Assembly (NCBI GenBank): GCA_030704615.1
Contig: CM060732.1
Coordinates: 63,777,053 to 63,841,052, forward strand
Length of the DNA: 64,000 nucleotides
Reading direction: 5' to 3'
From: Takakia lepidozioides
Taxonomy: Eukaryota > Streptophyta > Takakiopsida > Takakiales > Takakiaceae
The position numbers and the translations under genes are program-made. The notes beneath the pieces are model-generated. The model did no database searches, had not been told where the DNA came from, and saw nothing but the letters and a program-made list of their open reading frames with translations. Positions within the stretch are counted from its first letter, which is position 1. The number at the start of each line of letters is the position of its first letter. This document shows, one piece after another, positions 22,407-31,744 of this stretch.

Positions 22407-23125
22407 TCACAGGGAGCTGCACACGCCGGCCCTCCCCTGACTGCCATGCAGGCCTATAGGAAGCTGACTCCTCCCAAAAATCCAGGGTGAAGCCCATGGG
22501 GTACAACACTGCCCCACCAACCAGGACATCGTATGAGCGTCTGTCACAATGGCCTTGGCTCGCATCACTGAGCCATCTGTAGGGTGATCCGGCCGTAGTC
22601 TGATAGCCAACTCACGCCGTGTCATGCCCCGAGCCTGCTCCGATCCTCCCAGAGACGTCTGTATCTGGAAAGGACAAGGCTCCATATCCGCCTCCGTGAG
22701 GCCCAAGCCTGCAATAGCAGCTCTGCCCAGCATCAATGGCTGAGCTCCCGAGTCCAACAAGACCCGCAGTGGCCGGTACCTCTTGCCTGCCGGTCCACTC
22801 AAACAGAAAATGCCATCCTGGTTGTCTAACATGACAACTCCAGGTGTCACCATGGCGCGCTCAATGGCTGGCCTAGCTGGCAGCTCCATCAACCTGGCAG
22901 CTGCAGCTTGCCATGGCGCCGCCGTGGCAGTCTTGACCTCAAATCCGAGGATCCCTCCGGCACTACACCTCCCACTATCTCCGCAGAAGATGAGATAACC
23001 TCCCCACTCTCACAGAGTGTAGCTGCCAGCCTGAACACCTCAGCTGGTCTTACCCCCGGCGTCGCAATCATGGTAGCCGAGAACAATGGAGCCTGGCACA
23101 CAGATGTGGCCGCTCCTAGCAGCAC
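22407..23125 (-). CDS. Retroviral-type aspartic protease of the gypsy element
   Basis: The block 22,892-22,407 has the single-site aspartic protease pattern: KRYRPLRVLLDSGAQPLML, then AIAGLGLTEADM. LLDSGA is the catalytic D[ST]G motif, and the family works as a dimer to cut the element's polyprotein. Sequence to 23,125 on the same strand reads as linker from the zinc-knuckle region (PAEVFRLAATLCESGE). It is followed downstream by the methyltransferase, an unusual position for such a domain. Confidence 0.7.
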
Positions 23126-23163
23126 ACTAGCTGCCGTAGCCTTGGCAACACTAGGTAGTGGTG

Positions 23164-23919
23164 CTACCGTGTAGCTCTCCCCAATGGCATAGTAACCTCC
23201 GCCTCGGTAACAGTCGGGCGAGAACTAGGTGCCATGGATGGCGTCGACACTGTCTCCGCCAATGTGAATGACTGAGGAAGCCTAGCCTGACGGCTTGCCT
23301 CCCCACGCTGTGGATCCAACTCCACCTCTGCACCTCGTGGCTCAGGAACTCGTGCTGCTCCTCGAGTCACGGCTGCAGCAGACTCCACCTGCACTAGTGG
23401 TAGTGCTGCTCCACACATGAATCCCATGCCTCCCATATCTCCTCCCTCAGGAGCAGGAGGTGGACCATCCGGCCTTAGAGCCGGTACCACCTGAGCTGTA
23501 GCCATGGCAGCGAGCCTCTGCTCTAGCTGCTGAAGCCGGTTGGCCATGCCTTGGTCAACACCCCTGACCTCCGCGTCCTTGGCCACGTTGAGCTTGCCCT
23601 TGGCCTCGTGGCTGGCCACCTCGTCCCCTCTGGGCTGCTCCACCTCGCCCCCGGCCACCATTGTTCCCTTGGAACTGGCCTGGGCGCAACTCAGGATGCA
23701 AACCATAACACTGGCCTCTCCATGCCCGTGTTTGCCACAATGCCCACACTGCAACTGTGCAGGCTGTGCATGTGCCGGCCCTTTGCCTCCCTCTGGGCAA
23801 TCCTTCTTGACATGGGGTCCTCCACATGTCCAGCACACCACATCCGCCCGTTGTTGGCCAGCAAATGAAGGGAGAGACCCCTGCATCTGAGGTCCTCTCT
23901 GCCCTTCCCTGAGCTTCAC
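23164..23919 (-). CDS. Gag nucleocapsid part with zinc knuckles
   Basis: A 251-codon frame with CWTCGGPHVKKDCPEGG, a CCHC zinc knuckle (C-x2-C-x4-H-x4-C), and CGHCGKHGHGEA, a second, less regular Cys/His cluster. Such knuckles bind RNA during packaging. The rest is Ala/Gly/Pro-rich linker with RLQQLEQRLAAM. It follows the Gag capsid-like block and precedes the protease on the same strand. Confidence 0.78.
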   Translation of the reverse strand: MKLREGQRGPQMQGSLPSFAGQQRADVVCWTCGGPHVKKDCPEGGKGPAHAQPAQLQCGHCGKHGHGEASVMVCILSCAQASSKGTMVAGGEVEQPRGDEVASHEAKGKLNVAKDAEVRGVDQGMANRLQQLEQRLAAMATAQVVPALRPDGPPPAPEGGDMGGMGFMCGAALPLVQVESAAAVTRGAARVPEPRGAEVELDPQRGEASRQARLPQSFTLAETVSTPSMAPSSRPTVTEAEVTMPLGRATR

Positions 23920-24344
23920 CTGAGCCCCCTTGTTGCCTTGAGCACGTTGAGGTAGTGGTTGGCTAGGAGCACACCACTACCCCGTGGTGTCTCCTTAGCA
24001 AATCCCACCATGACCACTCGTTCCTCCACCATGTTGAGCTCTATCCGCTCTGCCAGCAAAAACACATTTGCTAAGGTGGGTTGGGCCGCTTGTAGGAGAG
24101 TTGCATCCCGCACCCTTCTCCTCAGCTCCTTGTCCAATATCCCATACCAGAATTGGACTGCCTGAGCTTCCGTAACCCCTTGGGTTACATTTATCAAGCG
24201 CCTCATGCGAGTGAAAGCCTCCCTCAAGCTCTCGGTCGGCTTCCGTTGGAACTCTTGCAAGCTCCGCAACTTCTCTGTCCTCACCCCTTGGTAGTTCCCT
24301 CTCAACTCTTCGAAGAACTCCACAACAGGGTTGAAGGCAGGCAC
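23916..24344 (-). CDS. Gag capsid-like domain (Retrotrans_gag type)
   Basis: Reads VVEFFEELRGNYQGVRTEK, RSLQEFQRKPTESLREAF, RMRRLINVTQGVTEAQAV and FWYGILDKELRRRVRDAT, the pattern of plant gypsy Gag (F...L...F...Q...ES...Y..R...L). This domain builds the virus-like particle. It overlaps the following nucleocapsid frame by 4 bases. Confidence 0.75.
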   Translation of the reverse strand: MPAFNPVVEFFEELRGNYQGVRTEKLRSLQEFQRKPTESLREAFTRMRRLINVTQGVTEAQAVQFWYGILDKELRRRVRDATLLQAAQPTLANVFLLAERIELNMVEERVVMVGFAKETPRGSGVLLANHYLNVLKATRGLR

Positions 24345-24411
24345 GGGTGCTAGTGCTGGTGCGGTAGTGGCTTGGGTGGACGTCGTAGCTACTGTACCAC
24401 CAGTCCCACTG

Positions 24412-24960
24412 CTACTTGCTGAAGCTGCCGGTGCAGCGGCAGGTGTAGCACTGCCCTCGTGGCTCTAGTGCCCCTAGTGATGGAGACATAGTCGGGTGAC
24501 CAGTACATCCTCCACTCCTCGATCTCAACTCAACCTCATGCCGCCTGAACTCATGGTAATCATCCATAGGCGGCCCCTCAAGGTGCTGAAACAGCCCCTT
24601 CCATGCCATGAAAGGCGTAAATAGTTGTGGATTGCGCATTTGCTGCAAATCACACCAACTATCAAACTCTTGGATAAAATCATCCAACTCGATGGTGCCC
24701 ACCGCCCCAGAGTACCTTCGTGGCCCCTTGGTAGCTCCATACATCTCCTCCATTGTGTCCCACAACAATGGCAAAGAAACAACTTGCACCGCCGGTATGA
24801 GTCCTCCTGATTCACAATCCGAATCAGAACCTTCCGTAGAAGACACAGGAGGTGAAGGTGGCCTAAACCGCACACCTCGTCTCGTGTACCCACTAGTATC
24901 GCTAGTGCTCGAACCGGCACTGTCCCCAGCAACTAGTGGCACCTCCGTGTTGACACTCAA
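24412..24960 (-). CDS. Gag N-terminal region of the gypsy element
   Basis: A 182-codon frame starting MSVNTEVPLVAGDSAGSST, disordered and Ser-rich at first, then folded-looking sequence (TIELDDFIQEFDSWCDLQQM, FTPFMAWKGLFQHLEGPPMD) that usually precedes the Gag core. A frame change near 24,500 separates it from the next block. The start ATG at 24,960 is the first good one after an ORF-poor leader. Confidence 0.6.
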   Translation of the reverse strand: MSVNTEVPLVAGDSAGSSTSDTSGYTRRGVRFRPPSPPVSSTEGSDSDCESGGLIPAVQVVSLPLLWDTMEEMYGATKGPRRYSGAVGTIELDDFIQEFDSWCDLQQMRNPQLFTPFMAWKGLFQHLEGPPMDDYHEFRRHEVELRSRSGGCTGHPTMSPSLGALEPRGQCYTCRCTGSFSK

Positions 24961-25585
24961 CCGGTCATGAACATGTCCCTAACCCCCTCTCCACAAGGTA
25001 ACCGGGTAGAGAACCTGTTGCGGCTTATGGTTTGGAATACTAAGTTCCTAACATAGCCTACACCTGTACCTGCATCCACCGCAAACTCCTATGGTTGGCT
25101 GGTCATCACCTCCAACCTCACCACAGGAGAAACAATGATGGTCTGGCTGGTCATCACCCCAGCCTCACCATCGACAATGCTCTAGGACTGGCCGGTGATC
25201 AAATCCGGACCAATCACCTATAAAAACAAGCGCCCACACAAAACTAGCATGGCGCACAGTCAAGCATGCAGGTATGGAGGGGATCCAAACACAAGAATCA
25301 GAACGACAACTCCCCACACCAAAAACAACTCCACGGTGTTGCTCCTGCAAGGACACCCCAGCCCAAACCCGGACTGACTTTTGCCTCCACCTACGGAAAG
25401 GTCTTGGCCTAATGAGAGGGTGGAAACTACGAGGAAGAGAAGCTAAAGCAATGCCTAACCCCAGCATGCCCTCATCCCAACACTCTTCCTCTCCTCTTTC
25501 CCTCACTTGCATGACCATGGGAATATCATGAAGATACTCCTCAAACCGCCCTCCACGAGCTTCAAAATTCGGCCTTCCAGACCAC
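24961..25585. other. Leader or intergenic region with a promoter-like site
   Basis: No supported gene. A CCAAT motif followed by CCTATAAAAACAAG lies on the plus strand at about 25,210-25,230, a plausible TATA promoter pointing toward the minisatellite at 25.6 kb, opposite to the gypsy genes. Whether it is active is unknown. Confidence 0.3.
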
Positions 25586-26486
25586 ATGCCAGTCCTTAGG
25601 CAGTCCACCAGTGCCTCCACGAGTCAGCACAGGCGTCCACAGGTCAACACGGCCACCACAGACCAGTACAGGCCCACACAGCTCACTGGTCACAGCCCCT
25701 CACAGCCTCCAAAGGCCTCAGGCACGGCCAGTCACAGCCCCTCACAGCCCCAAAGGCCACGGGTACAGCCTGTCACAGCCCCTCACCCCGTCACAGCCCC
25801 ACAGGCCTCAGGCACGGCCTGACACAACCCCTCACAGCCCGTCACAGCCCCAAAGGCCTCAGGCACGGCCTGTCACAGCCCCTCACAGCCCGTCACAGCC
25901 TCAAAGGCCTCAGGCACGGCCTGTCACACCCCTCACAGCCCATCACAGCCCCAAAGGCCATGGGCATAGCCCGTCACAGCCCGTCACAGCCCCTCACAGC
26001 CTCAAAGGCCTCAGGCACGGCCTGTCACAGCCCCTCACAGCCCATCACAGCCCCAAAGGCCATGGGCACAGCCTGTCACAGCCCCTCACAGCCGTCACAG
26101 CCCTGGGCACAGCAAGTCACAGCCCCACAGGCCACTGGGCACAGCCCGTCACAGCCCGTCACAGCCCCACAGGCCCTCAGGACCGGCCTGTCACAGCCCC
26201 TCACAGCCCGTCACAGCCTCAAAGGCCTCAGGCACGGCTTGTCACAGCCCTCACAGCCCATCACAGCCCCAAAGGCCATGGGCACAGCCTGTCACAGCCC
26301 CTCACAGCCCCTCACAGCCTCAAAGGCCTTAGGCACGGCATGTCACAGCCCCTCACAGCCCATCACAGCCCCAAAGGCCATGGGCACAGCCCGTCACAGC
26401 CCCATCCATGGCCGCTCTGGCAGTTTAGCCATTTCTCCAAGGGGTTTAGCCACGCCAAGCTAGGGTTTGTGTCTCTTGGACTCTAG
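25586..26486 (+). repeat. Long TCACAGCC minisatellite, open through one frame
   Basis: About 800 bp of imperfect tandem units built on CACAGCCCCTCACAGCC, with higher-order blocks that include CCAAAGGCC(A/T)(T/C)(A/G)GG(G/C)CA, repeated roughly every 70-130 bp. One plus-strand frame of 291 codons stays open (SPSQPLTAPHS-type repeats), as does another for 167 codons. An array whose unit lacks stops gives such frames automatically, so I do not call a gene. The core is the same as in the arrays at 17.3 and 29.2 kb. Confidence 0.85.
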
Positions 26487-26879
26487 GCTTCTTTCCACTG
26501 AGCTATGGCGGCTGTGAGGAAATCAGCAGGTATTCTTGCTCTTTCGGCTCCACACACCACCATAGTAGCCCTAAGCCATGAGGTGGTTGCCACAAAACCA
26601 AGCCTTCTTTCTCACTTAGCCTCCCCAAACACGCCACTAAACTCAATGGCAAACAACCAAGCCCTGCTGGTTCCCAGCCCTTGTGAGCACTCATTCAAGC
26701 ACTCTCCTTGGCCATAGCATCTGTCTTAGAGCCTATTCCAGCCCCCTACACCTGCTGCTTCAAGAGTTGCGCTCCCTTCAAGCTTGAAGTTGAAACCCCA
26801 ACTCACATAGGCCCTACAAGTGCTTTTCTTTCACTCCAAGTGGAAACCAGCCCTAGACCTTCCGTTCTAGCTCTCTAAA

Positions 26880-27180
26880 GCTTGAAAACAAGAGCCTCAA
26901 TGGGCTGAAGGCATGCTCACACACATGCCCCACTCTCACCATAAGAGAATCAGCTCCTTTGCTTCATTTCTTGCACCCACAAACCTGAAAAATACAAGCT
27001 TCAGCAGGCTGGAAGCATGCTCCACATGCCCTACAGGGAAACCAGCCCTTCCTTCCTTTCTTGCACTCCCACACCTGAAAGTGCAAGCCTTCACCAGGCT
27101 GATAGCATGCTCCACACATGCAACCTCTTCACACAAGAGATATCAGCCCCCTATCTTGGCTCCTTGGTTCCTTGATGCTC
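26880..27180. repeat. Diverged tandem repeat of about 90-100 bp
   Basis: Three imperfect copies of a block with CTGAAA..(A)CAAGC, AGGCTG(A/G)(A/T)(A/G)GCATGCTC and ACATGC, followed by a C/T-rich stretch. Less clear copies may continue to either side (26,780-27,480). No function is apparent. Confidence 0.45.
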
Positions 27181-28016
27181 TCTAAGACAAGACTAAGCAC
27201 TCCACAGCCTTGCCAAGCTCCTGAAACCCTAAGGCTTACATTTCCAGCCACAAGACACTTCTCTTGTGGTGCAAGAACTCTTCTTCCAATCTCTGAAACC
27301 CTAGGTGCACATTCCATGGCCTTGTCGCACCTCTTAGCTCCTGTTCCAGCCCTGCTCTCGCCATGACAAGAGCCCTCTCAATGCTGAAGCTCGAGATTGA
27401 AACCCAATCTCACCATACTCCACAAAGTGCACTGATTTGCCCCAAGCCAAATCAGCCCTTTCGCTTGGTCCTGCAGTATGGTGCTTTCATCTCTGAAGCT
27501 GAAGATCGAATGCCAAGGTTTACCACCTCGTAACCCACATCGCCTCCGCTTCTAACAACCAAGAGCTCCACAGTGCTCCTTGCATAACAACCTTGGTTTC
27601 TCTCATTCTCAAGCAAAAAACCACAAGTGCTACAACTAACTCGTATCTAGCACTCATAGATACGAGCTCATCTTTCTCAAGTGATAAAGAAGAAGAATAC
27701 AAGCACAAGCTCATGCGAGCTCATAAAGCTGAAGCATAAACTCAGGCATATATAACCTCATCACTCAAATACAAGTCAAGCCAAGTGCACCCCACGCCAT
27801 GGGGAATCCACACTACGGCGCCATAGCTAGGCGCGGTGAGGCTCAACTCGAGAAAGATGAGCCTTCCGCGCTTGCCGTGAAGATAACCACTCCAGGGCCT
27901 AAATCTGCCTTGACCCCTGGATTGACACTTGGGCCAATCCCAAATGTCAATATGTAAAAGCTAGCTATTTCCTAGCTAGTTTCACACTAGTGGTAAAATA
28001 ACTTGACAACCTGAAT
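27181..28016. other. No supported gene; possible minus-strand LTR or leader
   Basis: On the minus strand a TATA-like GGTTATATATGCC (about 27,750-27,762) lies between the gypsy gag region and the boundary at about 28,020, beyond which plus-strand gypsy RNase H sequence starts. This fits the 5' LTR and leader of the minus-strand gypsy element, but no second LTR copy was found for comparison. Confidence 0.3.
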
Positions 28017-28735
28017 GTCAACAGGCTTTTGAGGAACTTACATTGTCAGTAACAACTACACCTGTGCTGATTAATCCTCACTGGCAGGAAATATTTCATG
28101 TTCACTGTGATGCTGCTCTGGAGAAGCACTAGGAGCAGTGTTAGCCCAAAATGTTACAGAGAAGGATAGATTCACCTGTGTACTATGCTAGCCGATTGAT
28201 GAACAATGCCGAAAGAAATTATAGCACAACGGAAAGAGAAGCATTGGCAATGATCTATGCAGTGAAGAAATTCAGGCATTACCTGTTGGGCAAGAAGTTT
28301 ATGTTCTATGTGGATCACCAAGCTCTGATATACCTGGTAAACAAACCTCTGATAAGCGGAAGAATAGCAAGATGGTTGATAATCTTGCACGAGTTTGAGT
28401 TCGAGGTTGTTTACAAGCCTGGGAGGCTGCATCTTGTGGCGGATCACTTATCACGGTTATCAACAGAAGAACTAGCCACGGGAGTAGATGATCAATTACC
28501 ATATGCGAGTCTATTTGCAGTGGAGGTGCAAGGAAGTACAGATGACTGGTTAGATTGGCAGTGGCCAATCAGATACTACCTTGCTCATGGTCAGTGCCCA
28601 CCAAGTTATGGAAAGGAGCAGAGAAAGAGAATTGCTATCAAGGCTCTACCTTACACTATGGTAGGGAGCAGAATGTATAAGCTAGGACCAGATGGAGTGC
28701 TGAAGCGATGCTTATATCACCATGAAGAAACATGA
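28017..28735 (+). pseudogene. Ty3/gypsy RNase H and linker, plus-strand element
   Basis: Starts abruptly inside the gypsy RNase H region: QQAFEELTLSVTTTPVL, HCDAA, then after frame changes GEALGAVLAQNVT, then SPVYYASRLMNNAERNYSTT, EREALAMIYAVKKFRHYLLG, FYVDHQALIYLVNKP, GRIARWLIILHEFEFEV and KPGRLHLVADHLSRL. These are the DEDD-type RNase H blocks, which remove RNA from the RNA-DNA hybrid. Frameshifts lie near 28,125 and 28,155. Reverse transcriptase upstream is missing. The frame ends at 28,735, just where integrase should begin. Confidence 0.85.
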
Positions 28736-28741
28736 ATTATA

Positions 28742-29045
28742 CCATGTGGAAGAAGTACGTGCTGATGCAGCTGATAACATGACCAGAATTCAGATGAAGT
28801 GAAAGGAACAGTTTGATGAAGGCAAGATAAAGACTTTTAAGACGAGAGATTTGGTTCTCTGGTTGCAGAAGAAGGGGAAGATTAAAGCTTCTAAGCTTAA
28901 ATCACCATGGAAAGGACCTTATGTCATACAGAAGATGTATGATAACAATACCGCCATGTTACAAACCATTAACAAAGAAATGTTGGGAAGAGTCAATGCC
29001 AATAAGTTGAAGGGGTACAGTGGTATCCATGACAAACCATTGCAG
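28742..29045 (+). pseudogene. Gypsy integrase, C-terminal tail only
   Basis: Reads ADAADNMTRIQMK then, after an in-frame TGA, KEQFDEGKIKTFKTRDLVLW, KSPWKGPYVIQKMYDNN and GRVNANKLKGYSG, the normal end of plant gypsy integrase. The zinc-binding and DDE catalytic parts are absent: RNase H linker runs directly into the tail within about 10 bp. An internal deletion of most of integrase is the simplest reading. Confidence 0.75.
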
Positions 29046-29156
29046 CATGATTTGTATGTTGAAACGCAAAAGCAGTCACGGGCTGCGCCAGTGATACCAA
29101 CGGAGTATGGAGCACTTGTCGCTAGGCCGAGCATATATGACCAGGGCGGGCAGAAC

Positions 29157-29460
29157 AAGCGCGACACAGCCTATCACAGCCCATCCCAGCGCAATACAGC
29201 CTATCACAGCCCAACACGGCGCGACATAGCCTATCATAGCCCATCACGGTGCGACACAGCATATCACAACCCAACACGGCGCAACACAGCCTATCACAGC
29301 CTAGCACGGCGCAACACAGCCTATCACAACCTACCACAGCGTGTCACAGCCTATCAAAACCTACCACAGCGTGTCACAGCCTATCACAGCTTACCACAGT
29401 GCAACACAGCCTATCACAGCGTACCACAATATGACACAGCCTGTCACAACTCAACACAGC
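29157..29460 (+). repeat. CACAGCCTATCACAGCC minisatellite inside a retroelement frame
   Basis: About twenty imperfect units near 15-16 bp (CACAGCCTATCACAGCC with CAACACGGCG or CCATCACGG variants). They are translated in frame with the integrase tail as repeats of YHSPTRRDTA type. The frame then stays open to 30,041 (GWRMI.., LEMDTWKSGRDTQLRRK, NGGPINEYGKRATEQTT), with no recognised domain in the last 190 codons. Confidence 0.8.
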
Positions 29461-30048
29461 CTACTAGGGTTACACAATCCATAGAATCAGTGACAGGTGG
29501 ACGCATGATAACTTCAGGGAAATGGCCGGCGGAAGAAAGGACGGAAGCCAGTTTAGAAATGGACACGTGGAAGTCAGGGCGCGACACACAGCTGAGAAGG
29601 AAGTGCAAGAATAGGTGTCATCAAGAGAGAGGACAAGAATGGCCGTCAAAGTACCTACTTAGCACGTCAATTCGGATGAATGGCGGGCCCATTAATGAAT
29701 ACGGAAAAAGGGCAACGGAACAAACGACAAGTACAGAAAAGCGAAATTCTGGTCACATGTGTTATCCTAGTGGACAGACCAGCAGGGAAAGTCCACTAAA
29801 GAAAATTAAATCTAAAATCCAGTCACAGCGGTTACAGCCAATCTTAAGCCAGAAGCATGATCAAGAAATTGGAGGGATTTTAAGCGCAAAAGTCGGCGTC
29901 GTTCCAAGTAACGGGCGTCTCGACGGGACAAACCATCAATGTTATAGCTTTGAAGCTATGGAGGAACTAACAGACAATACGCTCGCAAATATTATTACGC
30001 AGTGGCATAGGGACGGAAGAACAGAGCGGATCTTTCTCTAATCGATGC

Positions 30049-31122
30049 TTGCAAGCCCCGCAGGCTTACAAGAAATTACCCACGTTTATGCTTTGTGCCC
30101 TGCAGGCATTTCTTCAATTGTTACAGCCAAAACCTTTCTGTGGGTCTAGAATGAAGAGAGTGAGAGGAATGGAAGAAATCAGGGTGAAAAACACCACAAT
30201 CCTGCAGAAACAAACGATTGCTACTCCACAGGCGGTACAGTTACTGAAGGAGCTGCGATTAGAAGGATTGCAAAGCAAAGATTGGACATTGCACCATAAG
30301 CAGTACATGTTACAATTCTTGCAGAACTTTGAGCCTAGGACAGGAGCAACAACGGTGAAGGGAGTTGAATTAGAAATTACTCCCCTATACCTACAGCAAT
30401 TGTTTGAATTGCCATCAGGTCAGGTGCATGTGGAGGAGCACAGGGCAAGACTGCAAATAGGGGACTTATTCCAAGAAGGGAGTTTCTTTAAAACTCAGGG
30501 TTATGCTTGTACCAAGGCCGTCTACCCAGGGCTAAGGGAGGTAGGCCAGGTATTGAACGTTCTGTTTGCCATGAAACAGAACCAACAGTATTTGAGCAGA
30601 TCCTTCGTAGAAGAAATACTCAAAGCCCTGAGAGGAGAAGAGGTAGCATGGGCGGACATAATGTACAACGCACTGGTAGAGGAGATGAAAAGATTACAGG
30701 GCACTGCCGCAAAGTCTCCTATCATAGTGTCTGGCCCAATCATTGCTCAAATAATTCTTGATTCTTGCATACTTGATGCTCGGGAAAGAAAGAAGATGGG
30801 AGTGTTTGAGACCAAAACCACTGCAATGGAAGAGCAAGGCTCTTCACACAGTGAGGGTGGACTGGCAGGGCAACCCCAGTCTAAGAGACAGAGGCGGGGA
30901 AAGACTGTAGTGGCGGATCCACTGGCTTCACGGAAACTGCATGATAATGTTTCCCAAGCTCTTGTGCAGGAAGGGGCACAGCAGCACAAAGAACTTCTAT
31001 TATTGGAAGCAGGACCTTCAGAGAGGGAAGAGGAATTTACTTCAGTATCACAGCCATCACAGCTAGATGATCGTCACAGAGTTACCACAAGTTGTCCATG
31101 CAGTTTCACCAGAAATAATTGA
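30049..31122 (+). CDS. Extra 3' ORF of the plus-strand gypsy element, plant-mobile-domain-like
   Basis: A 357-codon frame. Its first half reads QLLKELRLEGLQSKDWTLHH, NFEPRTGATTVKGVELEITP, LYLQQLFELPSGQVHVEE and AVYPGLREVGQVLNVLFAMK. The pattern of a short helix, then a polar segment ending ...EITP.YLQQLFELP.G, is like the start of plant mobile domain proteins found in many plant transposons (there: TITLEDV..LLGLP..G). The match is one of style and may be convergent. The second half is basic and low in complexity (QPQSKRQRRGKTVV), then acidic. It lies between the integrase remnant and a coiled-coil block. Confidence 0.45.
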   Translation: MQAPQAYKKLPTFMLCALQAFLQLLQPKPFCGSRMKRVRGMEEIRVKNTTILQKQTIATPQAVQLLKELRLEGLQSKDWTLHHKQYMLQFLQNFEPRTGATTVKGVELEITPLYLQQLFELPSGQVHVEEHRARLQIGDLFQEGSFFKTQGYACTKAVYPGLREVGQVLNVLFAMKQNQQYLSRSFVEEILKALRGEEVAWADIMYNALVEEMKRLQGTAAKSPIIVSGPIIAQIILDSCILDARERKKMGVFETKTTAMEEQGSSHSEGGLAGQPQSKRQRRGKTVVADPLASRKLHDNVSQALVQEGAQQHKELLLLEAGPSEREEEFTSVSQPSQLDDRHRVTTSCPCSFTRNN

Positions 31123-31744
31123 TTTGGAGAAAGAAGGGTTAGATATTCCCACTACAGAACAGGTGGTGGCAGAAATTGAGAAGGGTGACCTTCTCTATGA
31201 AAATTCTGGTCTGGTCAGGGAAACAGTGATTCCGGAGGTGCAGCGGTTGTCCAGGGGAAACCCTGCGGTGCATATAATACACACACCTGTGACGGAGGTA
31301 CCACAGGTAGAATGTCAAGACACTACAGCACCTGCGACGGATGAAGTGGTTTAGGAAGAAAATCTGGTGGGGCAATGGCCTGAGTGGTTCGTGAGGCATC
31401 ACACTGTTGAGGATCAGGGAGAACAGAAGCAAGCTCACCATGATGACCCTCAACAAGCCATGCTTATGAGTTCCATAAGCAGGACACTTAATTTGTTGGG
31501 CACTTATGTCAAATCCCATGTTCCAACTTCCCAATTGGCAGCTTTGAGGGAGGAACTCAGGAAGGAGTTTGAAGCTCGACTTGCCACTGAGTGTGCAAAC
31601 AAGGTCGATGAAGAGGTCATTCTCAAGATGCAGCAAGACTTAGAGAGTACAGAAGCGGCTTTGCAATTGGCCAATGAACAATTGATTGAGGCAGGCCTCG
31701 CGCAAGACCAGTCGCACGAAGCACATAAGCAACAGCTATACCAA
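31067..31744 (+). pseudogene. Coiled-coil continuation of the extra ORF
   Basis: Overlaps the end of the previous frame by 56 bases in another frame (PEIIDLEKEGLDIPTTEQVV), meets TAG at 31,352, and continues in the same phase after it with LNLLGTYVKSHVPTSQL, AALREELRKEFEARLA and KMQQDLESTEAALQLANEQL. It is a clear coiled coil. The same frame runs without a break into Tnp2-like sequence from about 31,745, so a retroelement-to-CACTA junction lies inside one open frame. Confidence 0.4.

Noticed and set aside
23540-23890. Plus-strand ORFs of 105-116 codons
   Set aside because: They are antisense shadows of the Gag zinc-knuckle frame.
25586-26486. Genes for Ser/Pro/Gln-rich proteins of 291 and 167 codons
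   Set aside because: Both frames are produced by a minisatellite whose unit has no stop codon; several frames stay open at once and no start or splice context supports them.
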